A stretch of 64,000 nt of DNA from Pyropia yezoensis (Eukaryota; Rhodophyta; Bangiophyceae; Bangiales; Bangiaceae). The notes beneath the pieces are model-generated. The model had not been told where the DNA came from. It saw only the letters and a program-made list of their open reading frames with translations, and ran no database searches. Of this stretch, positions 1 to 9,515 are shown in pieces. The stretch covers positions 14,629,420 to 14,693,419 of the forward strand of contig CM020620.1 of NCBI GenBank assembly GCA_009829735.1, written 5' to 3'. The position numbers were made by a program, and so were the translations under genes. The stretch's first letter is position 1, and the number at the start of each line of letters is the position of its first letter.

Positions 1-378
1 GAATAGACTTCCGAATGGCAGGCAGGCCCACAAGGTCCAACAACTGCTGCAGCTCGTGGATGGGCGGGCCCCCCTGACAAGAGGCCCACCTACCAACCTC
101 GACGCCCACGTCAGTCAACACGTGAAACAGACCCGCGATCAACGGACCCACACGGACCGAGCCAGAGGCAGCCCCCGATTGCCCGAGAAGTGGAGCCAAG
201 CCCTGACTCACTTGCTCAGAGATCCGGCCATCAAGAGACGACAGGACCTCGTCCGGAACGTCGCGGTGGGCCATCGGGGACGCCATCAGCATACGTGGGG
301 CCGACGAGGAGGGTACGACGGCCGGCGGCGGGAAAGGCGGACCGGCAGCGGCGGGATTAGCGGGCGGGTTGGCCATTA
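1..378 (-). CDS. Unidentified protein, part, open at the left edge of the window
   Basis: On the minus strand a frame is open from the MANPP methionine (about 378) to base 1 without a stop, so the coding region continues outside the window. The visible part starts with a Pro/Ala-rich linker and continues into a well-mixed, probably helical stretch (DEVLSSLDGRISEQ, IAGLFHVLTDVGVEVG, IHELQQLLDLVGL). Directly upstream in the same frame comes an acidic helix (WDEMEARELARDQEEE), so the methionine is probably internal. It most likely belongs with the two ORFs to its right (376-789 and 940-1545), as parts of one gene with small introns or a disturbed frame. I do not recognise the family. A mobile-element structural protein is possible but unsupported. 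Confidence 0.45.
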
Positions 379-789
379 TCTCTTCCTCTTGGTCCCTCGC
401 CAATTCTCGGGCCTCCATCTCGTCCCAACTGTACCGCAGCGGGGAGCAAAGTCCTCATCCTTGTAAGCCGTCGCGGACTCCGCATCTCGCTCGATGCGAG
501 TAGCAACCCAAGAGCCCCGGTGCCGCCAAGTCTTGTCCTCCGACTGAAGGCGGTCTGAGAAGGCCATCGTATGTGGAAGATGGTCGAGAAGCGCCAGCAT
601 GGCCCCAAACTCTGCTCCGGCTACCATGTCGACAACGCCGGGGCCCACACGAACCGTCTCAAGTCCCACGCGGAGGATCCACTGCCCGAGTGGACGAGAG
701 CAGAGCCATTGTCGGCGGGACTTGTGGTACTCATCTACCAAGTAGGCACCGGCAAGGTCGGCCCACTCCGACCGAAAGACGTTCCACAC
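376..789 (-). CDS. Unidentified protein, middle part
   Basis: The minus-strand frame carries well-mixed residues with Trp, Tyr, Leu and charged positions (VFRSEWADLAGAYLVDEYH, FGAMLALLDHLPHTMAFSD), unlike the Pro/Arg-rich shadows around it. Reading in from the right, a pyrimidine-rich CTACTTCTAG stands just before codons for ELLFANNAWVWN, a plausible 3' splice site. The neighbouring part at 940-1545 has a GTAGGT donor-like site, giving an intron of roughly 150 bases. At its left end the reading frame passes to that of the 1-378 part within a few codons, which may be a small indel or another small intron. No known domain was recognised. Confidence 0.45.
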   Translation of the reverse strand: MWNVFRSEWADLAGAYLVDEYHKSRRQWLCSRPLGQWILRVGLETVRVGPGVVDMVAGAEFGAMLALLDHLPHTMAFSDRLQSEDKTWRHRGSWVATRIERDAESATAYKDEDFAPRCGTVGTRWRPENWRGTKRKR

Positions 790-939
790 CCAAGCGTTGT
801 TGGCGAACAGGAGCTCCTAGAAGTAGGTCAACGACGGGGGCATTTCCACCATAGCGCCTTAAGGGACTCCAACCGCCGACAACCAAGGGGGCACTCGTGG
901 GTAGTGGGCCGCCCAAATGGTAACCGAGCAAGAGGGGAA

Positions 940-1545
940 CTAGTCCTCATACCAACCTACGAAGAGCCCGCTGGTCTTAGTGCGGTGGAACCGGTGGGCC
1001 GTCACGAGCTGATGCGGAGGCCGAAACCCAGAGCGGCCGATGAAGGGGGTGTCCATCACCACGTACTTGGCCAACGGGGAGGGGGGCATCTGGGCCATCA
1101 CGACCGTCGCCAACAGCGACTTGGCCGCCTTGGTGTAGCCAATCTCCGCTTCATGACGCACCACCCTGATGGCCTCGCTACGATTGTCGGCCCCCGGGAC
1201 GTAGGCGTCCTTCAAGGCCATCATCTGCTTGCGGAACGAGTTCCCGTGACTGCCACCGTCAACGGCCAACATGGTTCGGTGGGCCAACGTTGAGGTAGTC
1301 CACTCGCGACCGCGCTCCCGCTCCCACGCTTGGGCCCATCCCGCCATGTCGTGCTCGTCGGCCGGTAGGGCACCCACCGCCGACTCGTACGGGACCGCCT
1401 CCTGCCCCTCCTCCGTCACCGGGCCCTCCATGTCGGCGTGAAGGCCCACAAAAAGAAGGTGGGCGACGTCGGCCAAGCACCTGACGAGGAGATAGCCGAC
1501 AACGAGGTGACTGGGGCAGCGGGGCGCTAACCAGACGTTTGACAT
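940..1545 (-). CDS. Unidentified protein, N-terminal part
   Basis: The ORF runs on minus from ATG at 1543-1545 (MSNVWLAP), about 201 aa; the frame is open further upstream but becomes low-complexity there. The composition looks coding: a hydrophobic stretch (LVVGYLLVRCLADVAHLLFVGL) then charged and aromatic residues (GWAQAWERERGREWTT, FRKQMMALKDAYVPG, GYTKAAKSLLATVVMAQM). It is the probable 5' part of the gene continued at 376-789 and 1-378. I cannot assign a family. The order hydrophobic/helical domain, then Pro-rich linker, then helical domain would suit either a host protein or a mobile-element structural protein. Confidence 0.45.
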   Translation of the reverse strand: MSNVWLAPRCPSHLVVGYLLVRCLADVAHLLFVGLHADMEGPVTEEGQEAVPYESAVGALPADEHDMAGWAQAWERERGREWTTSTLAHRTMLAVDGGSHGNSFRKQMMALKDAYVPGADNRSEAIRVVRHEAEIGYTKAAKSLLATVVMAQMPPSPLAKYVVMDTPFIGRSGFRPPHQLVTAHRFHRTKTSGLFVGWYED

Positions 1546-3050
1546 GGGAGAAGAGAACAGAGGGGGAGTTTCCCCCTGGAGGTTTGGTTGGCCGACGAAG
1601 ACGCCCAAAAGACCCACAACCCTCCTGCCGATGGCCTTCTTATCCCTGGTACCTTGTCCTTCACCTCCCCCCTCCTTGTGGCCTTCGCTTCCCTTCTGCA
1701 CGATTAGTGTGGCCCTTGCGTACACCCCTGTAGCTAGCGGAAGGCCCACCGCCACGTCAGAGCCCCCATCGCGTGGAGCTGAGACTACGTGGGCCGAACG
1801 ACACGCAACGGCCCGCCCGGTCCGCGTCATGGCTGGTCGTGGATGGCCACCCTCTCCTCCTTCCCTCCCCTCACTGTCTCTCGAGGCCCCTGGACCTGTC
1901 CTATGTGTGCGGCCGGCGGGGACGCTTGGCCTTGGCAAACGGGCCGTGTGGCGTGTGTGGCCGTCGTTCCCCCTCCTGGGACCGCGGAGTGCTGGCCTAC
2001 GTTGGGGCGTCAGCGGATCATTGGTCGACCGTCACGGGATGGCGGGCACTGCTGGCCGCTGGTTGTGCACTGACCGGGGGAGGCGGTTGTACCCCCATGG
2101 ACTTGGTGCCTTTGGATTTGACTGTTTTCTATGCATTTGTCTCTTCTCGATTTTCCTTGGGTATTTTCGCGCTTTTCGCCTTTTTTGTCCCTTTGGGTTT
2201 TCCGGGCGGATTGCATCTGTGTGTGGGGGGTTTTCGCTTGCTTTTCTTTCGAGGGATTTTTGTTGGCGCGGGTGCCCCGGTGCGCTCCGGTGTAGGCCAG
2301 GTGCATGCTGGCACTTGGCCCGCTGAAAGGGGCGCTTGGGAGGTCCCCTGGGGAGCGCTTTGGAGGGTTCTTCGGGGCTTGGCCCAGGGTCCCAACGAGG
2401 TCCCTCTTATAAAACAACGTTGCTTTGGGCTTCTCCTTCCCCTTGGGCAAAAGAGTTTTACCTTTACTTTGGACCTTGAGGTGGGCAAGCGCGCTTGGGG
2501 TTCCCTGGCCCGTTCCTTCTATTGGTTACCCCTTGTCCCTCTGGGCTGGATCGGGTTCCCTGTGGGCACGCGGTAGTTATAACGCTACACCAACGTGCGG
2601 TGATGATCCTTGCCACGCGTGTGCCGCTCGAAATGTTCCACCGACTCAAATGCACGACCGCACGGTTCGCAACGAGGTAGGTTTTGCGGGCGGTTCATTG
2701 TGTAACGGTGGCGATGGGATCCGCGGTGATCACGCAGCACAGTGAAGCTGTTGCTCCGCACACCGTATGAATTGCAAAGGCATTTCCCTTGCGCCCCATG
2801 GTGGCTCTTGGCAATTGGGCGTCGCTCACGTTGCTCAACCGCGCGCGCGGTGGTTGGCTTAATAAAAACCAGTCACAAGCGGCGGCGGGGCGGTGTATCA
2901 GCGCTCCGGTTCTTGGGGTGGCAGTAACAGGCGACGGATGACGTGGGCTGTCGTGTCCTTGGTGGCAGGGCCCGTTTTCTTGCCCGAGATGAGGGGCTTA
3001 GTTGCGGTCCGGCCCGCCGAGGGGAGGCGGACTGGGACTGCCGGGGTAGG
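1546..3050. other. Intergenic stretch with a T-rich, A-poor segment
   Basis: No gene was recognised. From about 2100 to 2560 the plus strand is strikingly T-rich and A-poor (runs such as TTTTCGCCTTTTTTGTCCC), the opposite of the segment at 3480-3980. A TATAAAA sits at 2408-2414 on plus, but no convincing ORF follows it. Long frames across this stretch read Arg/Pro/Gly-rich on both strands and are not believed. Confidence 0.4.
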
Positions 3051-5808
3051 CATCGTCACAAGAGTATGATTTCTCAACGAGGGCCGGTTTCGTTGAGGCC
3101 TGCGTTGGTCAACGAAGGGGGTGCTCGATGTTGATCGTTGGGGATTCTCGGTGAGGTTTTGGCTTCGTTGAGGCGTGCTCGTTGACACAAAACGGCTACA
3201 ATCTCGATATCCCCCGCGTTGGATGACTCTAAAGTGCACGCCGTAACAAATGCCGTCGACGGCGCGGGATGCTGACAATTGTACTTCATACGTCGGTGAA
3301 ATACAATACAGTTCTGAATTACTGCGAGCGTCCAGCCTGAATTCTTCCCGCTGTCCGACCCCCCCGACCGCAACAACGCCCACGTCCACGCCCACGCACG
3401 CGCCCTCCCCCTCGCCCTCGCCCACGCCCTCAAGGCAAAACGTACGAACACGTACGCGCCGCCCTACACTCACCACCACAGCGACAACATGAAAGAGGAA
3501 AGAGAAAAAAGAGAAGTAACGTAAAGCAAAGAAGAAACAGACACAACACGAAAAACAGCAGCTGACTGCACTCTCCATCCCTGCACACAACAAGACCAAA
3601 CATGCGTTGCTCAAGGCGCCACAGGGCACAAGCACAACGAGCAGAGCACAATACGTTCAACGTCAACAACATACCCCGGCCCGTGTGCACAAGAGACAGA
3701 AAGATTGAACACAGGCACAACCACCCACATAGACAAGATCGCACAACTTCTACGTGGGTGTCATCGGGAAACAAATAGATCGCACAAGAACAGCAGCATC
3801 CCGCAGAAAAACACGTCCAGACAAAAAGAAGAGGACAACAAGGGCAACGATCCACTTACAGATGATCAAAGCATGCACAAACAGCAGCCAGCCGAACTCA
3901 CTCAACCACCTGCACGAAAGATGGCACTCCCAGATGCAAACACAATCAACAGCAAAAGCACGGCCGGCAGCTCCACATGTTGCACAACGCCGGGGGAGGA
4001 ATAGAAGAGCGAGTGGTGTTCGAAAGGGGGGTGCGAGAAGGGGAGGGGATAGGACAAGAGCAACGCGCCGCGCGCGCAGCACAGGCACGGAGCACGGCGA
4101 AGCGCGCGCGCGTCACGACTTCGTCGTGTACGGCGCGGCTCCACGCGACAGAGCGCGCGTGCTCAAGGGGCTGCTGCTGCCCAAGCACACCGGGCGCCCC
4201 TCTTCCTGGTGCCCCTGAGGGGGGGACCCCTCTGGTGCGCGAGTCAGCCGGTATCGCAGGTGGGCGGGCAAACTACACCCTCCCTCTGACCTACCTGTGA
4301 CTGTAGTTCATGGAGTAGTTAGATTTGATGTGGTCCGACACGGGAGCAAAGGCCCCGTGCCCACAGCGCGCGTTGCAGATTTCCGAAGATTGCCGTCTGC
4401 CTGCGCGTGCTGAGCATGCTGACAGCCGACTGCACCAATGAGTGCACCGAACGGGCAGTCGAAGGCCCCTGTGTGCTCATTTTGGAGTTCTCGCTGGTGT
4501 GCGCGCCAGGAGTCTCCTCTGGAGGCTAACGGGCAGAAGACTGGTAGCCAATGAGGGCTCATAACCAGGGGCCAAGAGGGGAAGATGCGCCAGTAACGTG
4601 ACTTTTATAGATAATACACCGTAGGCTAGGCTAGCGCCCCCTGGCCGCTAGCTGACTGCCCCGCGTAGCGGGGCGGCCCTACGTGGATAGACAGAGAAAA
4701 ACAAAGGTACAGGCGGTGAGACGCATGCAGACAGCCAGCTCGGAGCAGCGCAAACGTCTTGAGATGCGCCAGCGGGCGGATAGGGCGTTGGCTGCCCTGC
4801 CGTCAGCGGTCCAGCTCGCGATGTAAAGCGCGCGCCAGGTTGACCCAGCGTCGCGGCTCGTGCGGCAAGCGCGAGCGGCGTGTGATGCGTCTCCCACGAG
4901 GAAGAAGGGCGCTATGACCCTCGAGCAGCAGCGGCCTCGAAAACGCAAAGGGATGGGCGGGCGGGCAAGCGCGAGGAGACAGGACGCTGCCGACCGGTCT
5001 GGTCGGCGGTGACCCGTCCCCGCCGCGGGTCTTGTACCGCGGCGGGTCGCGCCGCCCCCCCGCGCTGGTGCCCCACGCCGGTGCCCCCCAAAGCACGCCA
5101 AGGGCGGGGGGTGGGGGGGGGAGCAGCCGGCGCGCGCCTGCGCAGGCGGGGGCGCCGCTGCCGGGCAGAGGCGAGTGGAAGCAGGGGGGGTGAACGGTGC
5201 CGCGCGCGCACGCGCGCGCGCGCGTTGCCGCCGCCGCCGCTGCCGCCAACGTCCGCTGCGCGGGCGGCCACAGAAGCGGAGGAGAGGCACAAAAGCAGCA
5301 GCCAAAGGCAGGGGCCGCCGCGACAAGGATGACGTGGAGGGCGGGGACGCACGGTACCCCGCCCCGCGGCGGGGCCCGCCAGTGACGGCCGCCGGTGCGC
5401 GCGGGGGAGGCAGACACCACCCGCGGGCAGGCGCCCATCGATGGGACGGGGCGCCAGGAAGCGCCCGCTCCACAGCGGGGTGGAAGACCGCCAGATAATT
5501 CGAGCCGCGTGCCACCGCCGCGGCCGTCATGAGGAAGTACAGGACCAGTTACAGGAAGAATACAATTCAAGGCAGAACGGATCGAGGCGCGGCCACAGCA
5601 CAGGATTTATTGCGAACACGGAGGCCTCAGACAGGCGTTCGCGCGGGTCTAGGCGAATGAAACGGCCCATCGAAAAGCGCTTTCGTTGACGCAACGCAGG
5701 GGCCTCGATTGGCCATTCGAGCCCTCAACGAAGCCCTGTTTTGATGCTCGATGGCCAACGAGGGCCTCTCGTTGGGCCTCGTTGAGAAAACATACTCTTG
5801 TGACGATG
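3051..5808. mobile_element. DNA transposon with TIRs, probably non-autonomous
   Basis: Left end 3051-3083 starts CATCGTCACAAGAGTATG. The right end 5781-5808, reverse-complemented, starts with the same 18 bases and continues TTTTCTCAACGAGG where the left has ATTTCTCAACGAGG. That gives an inverted repeat of about 32 bases with one mismatch. Both inner flanks carry several further CAACGA/TCGTTG motifs (3072-3190 and 5680-5790), typical of subterminal transposase-binding repeats. The 2.76-kb interior contains no recognisable transposase; it holds an A/C-rich T-poor segment (3480-3980) and a GC-rich G/C-repeat segment (4950-5450). A clear target-site duplication is not visible. Superfamily cannot be set from the ends alone. 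Confidence 0.75.
3480..3980. other. Strand-asymmetric A/C-rich, T-poor segment inside the TIR element
   Basis: About 500 bases in which the plus strand is rich in A and C and very poor in T, with many ACAA, AAGAG and CACAA runs. No repeat unit and no believable ORF is seen. The strand bias contrasts sharply with the GC-symmetric surroundings. Confidence 0.5.
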
Positions 5809-7098
5809 GAGGACGCGCCTGCCGGGGGGTTGCGTGCCCTCGGGCGGGCGCCTGCTTGCGGCGGGGCACGTGCCGAGGGCGTGCCCCGTGCCGACGAGGG
5901 GCCGCGTGCGGACGGAATGTGGGGCGTGAAGGCGCCACGGGCCGTCGGGGGTGCGCGGACCGTCGGGGGTGCGCGGATCGTCGGGGTGCGCGGATCGTTG
6001 GGGGTGCGCGGATCGTCGGGGGTGCGCGGATCGTCGGGGGTGCGCGGATCGTCGGGGGTGCGCGGATCGTCGAGGGTGTGCGCACCGGCGGGGGGCCACG
6101 TGATGTGGACCCCGTGTAGCGCGCCGAGGATGTCCGGCCGGTCGCCATTGCTGAGGAAGTGTATTCCGAATCTGATGTGGATCTCACTGGGATTCAACAA
6201 TCAGTTGACCAAACGAAGCATTCCGTGAAAAAGAACCACAAGGGTTGTGTCAGGAATTTGTTCGTTAGGTAGGGGGGAGGGGGGGGGAGTGTCACCAGAG
6301 AGAAGACACCACCGTGCGCAATAACGACAGCACACGGCCGTGGGCGCCAGGCCTGGTGTGCCCCGCTCGCCAGGCCTGGTGTGCCCCGCTCGCCTGCCCG
6401 TCGCGGCTCGGGGCCTGGCGGCGGTGGGTGCATCTGTATGTAGGTACAGGAGAAACATGTGGCACTTCGCGGGGTGGCAGAGGGAGTGGAAAGGGGGGTG
6501 CTGGTCAAGTTATTGGGGGGGAGTCGCCGCCGTCGCCACCGCCGTGACAGGCAGCAGGTTGGGGAGAGGGTGCCTGTTGTATTTCGTCGACGGCGCTCGC
6601 CGACGGGATGGAAAGGGCGGCACGGCGCCGGTCGACGAAGCGGGCCAGCCCGCAAGGCGCGCCTCCTCCCCTCAGGAGAGGGCACTGGGTGTGTGTACCG
6701 TACCCCGCACCAGGCGTCCCTCGGCGCGCCGCCTCTGCCCCGTCGCGGCCGCCGCCGGGCGGCGACGCGGCCACCCCGCTGCGTGACCGTGGGCGCGGCC
6801 GAGTCCGCCCCGCCCGAGAAGCCAATTTGCTGTCAGAGCCCCCCCCCCCTACTGGGAGGGGGACACGCGCATCTTTTGTACTACATGCACCCCCTCGCGC
6901 CACCCTTCCCCCCGCGCACCTGCCCCCCGGTTGGCGCGGCTCGCCTCTCCCAGGCGCTCACCACGCACCCCCCCCCCACCTTTTCGTGTCTGCGGTTGTA
7001 CTTACATCTGTACCCCGCCTGGCGGTGGCTACTCGGCGCGTCGCCCACGGGGGCTCCTCCCGGGCCGCCCCAGCCGCGGCAGGCGTGCACGCCGCCGC
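5809..7098. other. Intergenic stretch with minisatellite, no gene seen
   Basis: Apart from the short tandem repeat at 5944-6078 and a two-copy repeat of GCCAGGCCTGGTGTGCCCCG near 6350-6395, nothing recognisable is present. The long frames here are Arg/Pro/Gly shadows of GC-rich DNA. Confidence 0.4.
5944..6078. repeat. 18-bp minisatellite
   Basis: About seven to eight head-to-tail copies of a unit close to GTCGGGGGTGCGCGGATC, with one shortened copy. The repeat explains the Arg-Ser-Ala-His-Pro and Thr-Pro-Asp-Asp repeats in the frames crossing it. Confidence 0.85.
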
Positions 7099-7929
7099 TC
7101 ACGCGTCGCGCCGCGCGGCGATGGCGGCGGCCCCCCCGATGGGCGCGCGCACGGCGGCGGCGGCGGCCAAGCTCCGCTCCCCCACCCCCGCGGTCGTCAC
7201 CGCCGCCGCCACCAGCCCCGCCGCCGCCGCCGACGGCGCCGTGGCGGTGCTGTCGACGAGCGTACACCCCGCCGCCGGGTCGTCCTCCCCCGACAGGTGG
7301 AGCAGCGGCACCGCCGACGTGACGGCAAACGTCCACAGCCGCTCGCCGCCCAGCACCACCGCCCCGCAGGTGATGGGGGCTTCGTAGACAAAGGCGAGCG
7401 CCGCCTGCGGGTCCACGTCGAGCAGCGGGGTCAGGTCCACCCCCGTCCCGCGGACCACATCCAAGAGGGCGGCGCCGGTAAAGCCCACCAGCACCGACTC
7501 TGCCGCCGCGCCGGTGCACCCGGCACCGTCGACGGTCAGGCCGGCGGGGGCCACCAGGAAGGTGCCATTGTCCATGGCCAGTGGGCTGGCAATGGTCACG
7601 GAGGGGGGGCACCCGTAGCGGGTCTGCGTCGCGTCGGCCAGGACGTACGCGTCGTCGGTCAGGACAGAGACGCCCACCGCCAGCGGCCGGCCCACCGCGG
7701 GAACCTCCCCGCCACGGGCCGCGCGGGCCGCCGCCGCCGCCACCGACTGGAAGGCCGCAGCAACGGCGGTGTCCGCCGCCGCCAGCAGCGCCGCGTCGAC
7801 GCTGTCCAGCCGCGCCGCGGGGGCGGCGGCGGCAACGGCGGCCACCACCGCAAGCACGATCGCGGTCCCGACCGCGGCGGCGGTGCCGCGCAGACCCGCC
7901 CGCGGGGACAACCCCATCCACTGCGCCAT
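7099..7929 (-). CDS. Secreted or membrane-anchored Cys-conserved protein, paralogue A
   Basis: Start chosen at the ATG giving MAQWMG, because it aligns with MALWMA of the paralogue at 12174-12983; the open frame upstream is only Pro-rich. The protein has 276 aa. Residues 5-35 form a basic N-terminus and a long Ala/Val hydrophobic segment, a signal peptide or signal anchor. The body shares with its paralogue GRPL..GVSV, a YGCP/VGCP cysteine, SIASPLA.DNGTFLV, GGCTG, VDPQAA, PITCG and GCTL. Four cysteines are therefore conserved, probably as two disulfides in an extracytoplasmic domain. NGTFLV contains a conserved N-glycosylation sequon. The C-terminus is Ala-rich. No intron is needed. I do not recognise the family; a cell-surface or extracellular role is inference only. 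Confidence 0.7.
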   Translation of the reverse strand: MAQWMGLSPRAGLRGTAAAVGTAIVLAVVAAVAAAAPAARLDSVDAALLAAADTAVAAAFQSVAAAAARAARGGEVPAVGRPLAVGVSVLTDDAYVLADATQTRYGCPPSVTIASPLAMDNGTFLVAPAGLTVDGAGCTGAAAESVLVGFTGAALLDVVRGTGVDLTPLLDVDPQAALAFVYEAPITCGAVVLGGERLWTFAVTSAVPLLHLSGEDDPAAGCTLVDSTATAPSAAAAGLVAAAVTTAGVGERSLAAAAAVRAPIGGAAAIAARRDA

Positions 7930-9515
7930 CTTTGCACGGGAGAGGAAAGGACGGGCGTCGAGGGAGGGAAGGGGGGGAGGCGGTGGCGGAATCGGGGGTG
8001 GATCTACCGAGACGGGAGGGGCGTGCACAACACGAGGGAAGAGGGGTGAGCTGGTGGACGGTGGTTGAGGTGAAGATGCGACGAGCGGGGGGGGTCAGCT
8101 GGCCACCTGCGCCACACGGCAGCGCTCTTATGCGTGTTTCGTCCGGTTCCCACTATGCGTGCACCCACCCGCGGACCGCGCGCGCCCCCGCTGCCGGCGC
8201 AGCGTATCCACGGATGGCCTGGCCCCGTGTCGGCCGCGCCAAAGGCCCTGACGGCCACGCAGGGGCCTGGACCTTCAGGCCGCAGATCCCTACGGAGCAG
8301 GGAAACAGTACCCCCCCACAGCGAGCTACCCGCCCCGCAGGGGGGATGGTGTCCGCGTGGGGCGGGGGAGCACCTGCTCCTTGTCAAACGAAAACCACCA
8401 GGGCGACCAGTAGGAGCGCCCCTGCGGCGAGGAAGATCCCCGCCAGCGGTAGCGATGCATCATGCCGGCGTGGACCCCACCGCCATGGACCCCGCGCGGG
8501 CGGTGGCGTGCGTTTGCTGGCGCCCGTCGGCCGCGCAGCGAAGGCGGGCGCGTCAGGCGGGAAAGCTCACTCGTCTGGCAAGCAGGAGGATCATCCCCGG
8601 TGGTGCCACCGCCATGGCGGTGCGCAGCGTGGTCCCCCCCGCTGGCGCGTGTGTGCGCTGGCAGTGGGTTTGGTGCCGCGGTTCGCAAAGGCCGATGGAT
8701 GGCTGGCCACACCAATCTTGGAATCCCCCATGAGCATGGTCATGCGTTGCAAGGAGGACGCTGGGCGGTGCACGGAGACCCCGCGGCATGATCTCTTGTG
8801 TACCTGCCCCCGTGTGCCACAGCGGGCAGTACGAGGCATAGAATACCTGGTGGGCTGGTATTGTCAGGGCCACCGATGCCAGGCTCATGTCTGGTGAAAC
8901 AGTCCTGTGCGGTGGTTTTGTCAGGGCCCTCTGCTTGGTGACACGATGGCGGGAGGGCGGCCTGTGCAATGGCACACGCATGCGGCACCTTGAACCCTTG
9001 GCAGAGAAACGTCGTGCTGTCGAGTTTGTGTCTCGGTGTGGTCCTAGCCAGTTTTTTCCCTTGCCCTGCGGCGTTCACAGGCGATACCAGGCCCCTGCCT
9101 GGTCACGGGCGCTGACAAACACGACATGTGCTGGTGCGCCTGCGCGGGCGCGCCCCGGTGCGCCTGTTGCACTGCAAGAGTCCCGTTGCGGCCCATGTGG
9201 TTTTTCACCCCTCCACGTGCGCGTCCCCGCGGGGTGTTGGGTGGCGGCAGCAGCCGGACTCCCGCGGCGACACCGCCGTCCGTCTCTCCGGTCGGTGGGG
9301 GGCCCCCTGGGGGGGCGGGGTCGGGCGAGCGAGGGGGGGGGCGGGATCCTTGTCATATTGACGAGGTGCGGGCCTGTCGCTGAACTTTTGGTGTCGGCCC
9401 CCTCAACGACGTTCTTTCCGCACTGCCCCTCTCTCTGGCGCCCGTCGGCTAGCCGGGGAGGAGGGTGGGTGGGACGCCAGGGCCCACGACCTGCCCGGCG
9501 GCATCCTGCGACGTG
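7930..9515. other. Intergenic stretch, nothing recognised
   Basis: This is the upstream side of paralogue A. No gene, RNA or clear repeat was seen. Frames across it have Pro/Arg/His shadow composition. The promoter of the paralogue must lie in its left part, but I see no TATA or CCAAT element that stands out. Confidence 0.3.

Noticed and set aside
2898-3635. 245-aa minus ORF crossing the left TIR of the 3051-5808 element
   Set aside because: Crosses the TIR border, Cys/Phe-rich from the biased segment, no transposase motif.
6931-8049. Long plus-strand frames (372 and 438 aa) opposite paralogue A
   Set aside because: Arg/Gly/Pro/His-only composition, exact antisense of a better coding frame with conserved paralogue.
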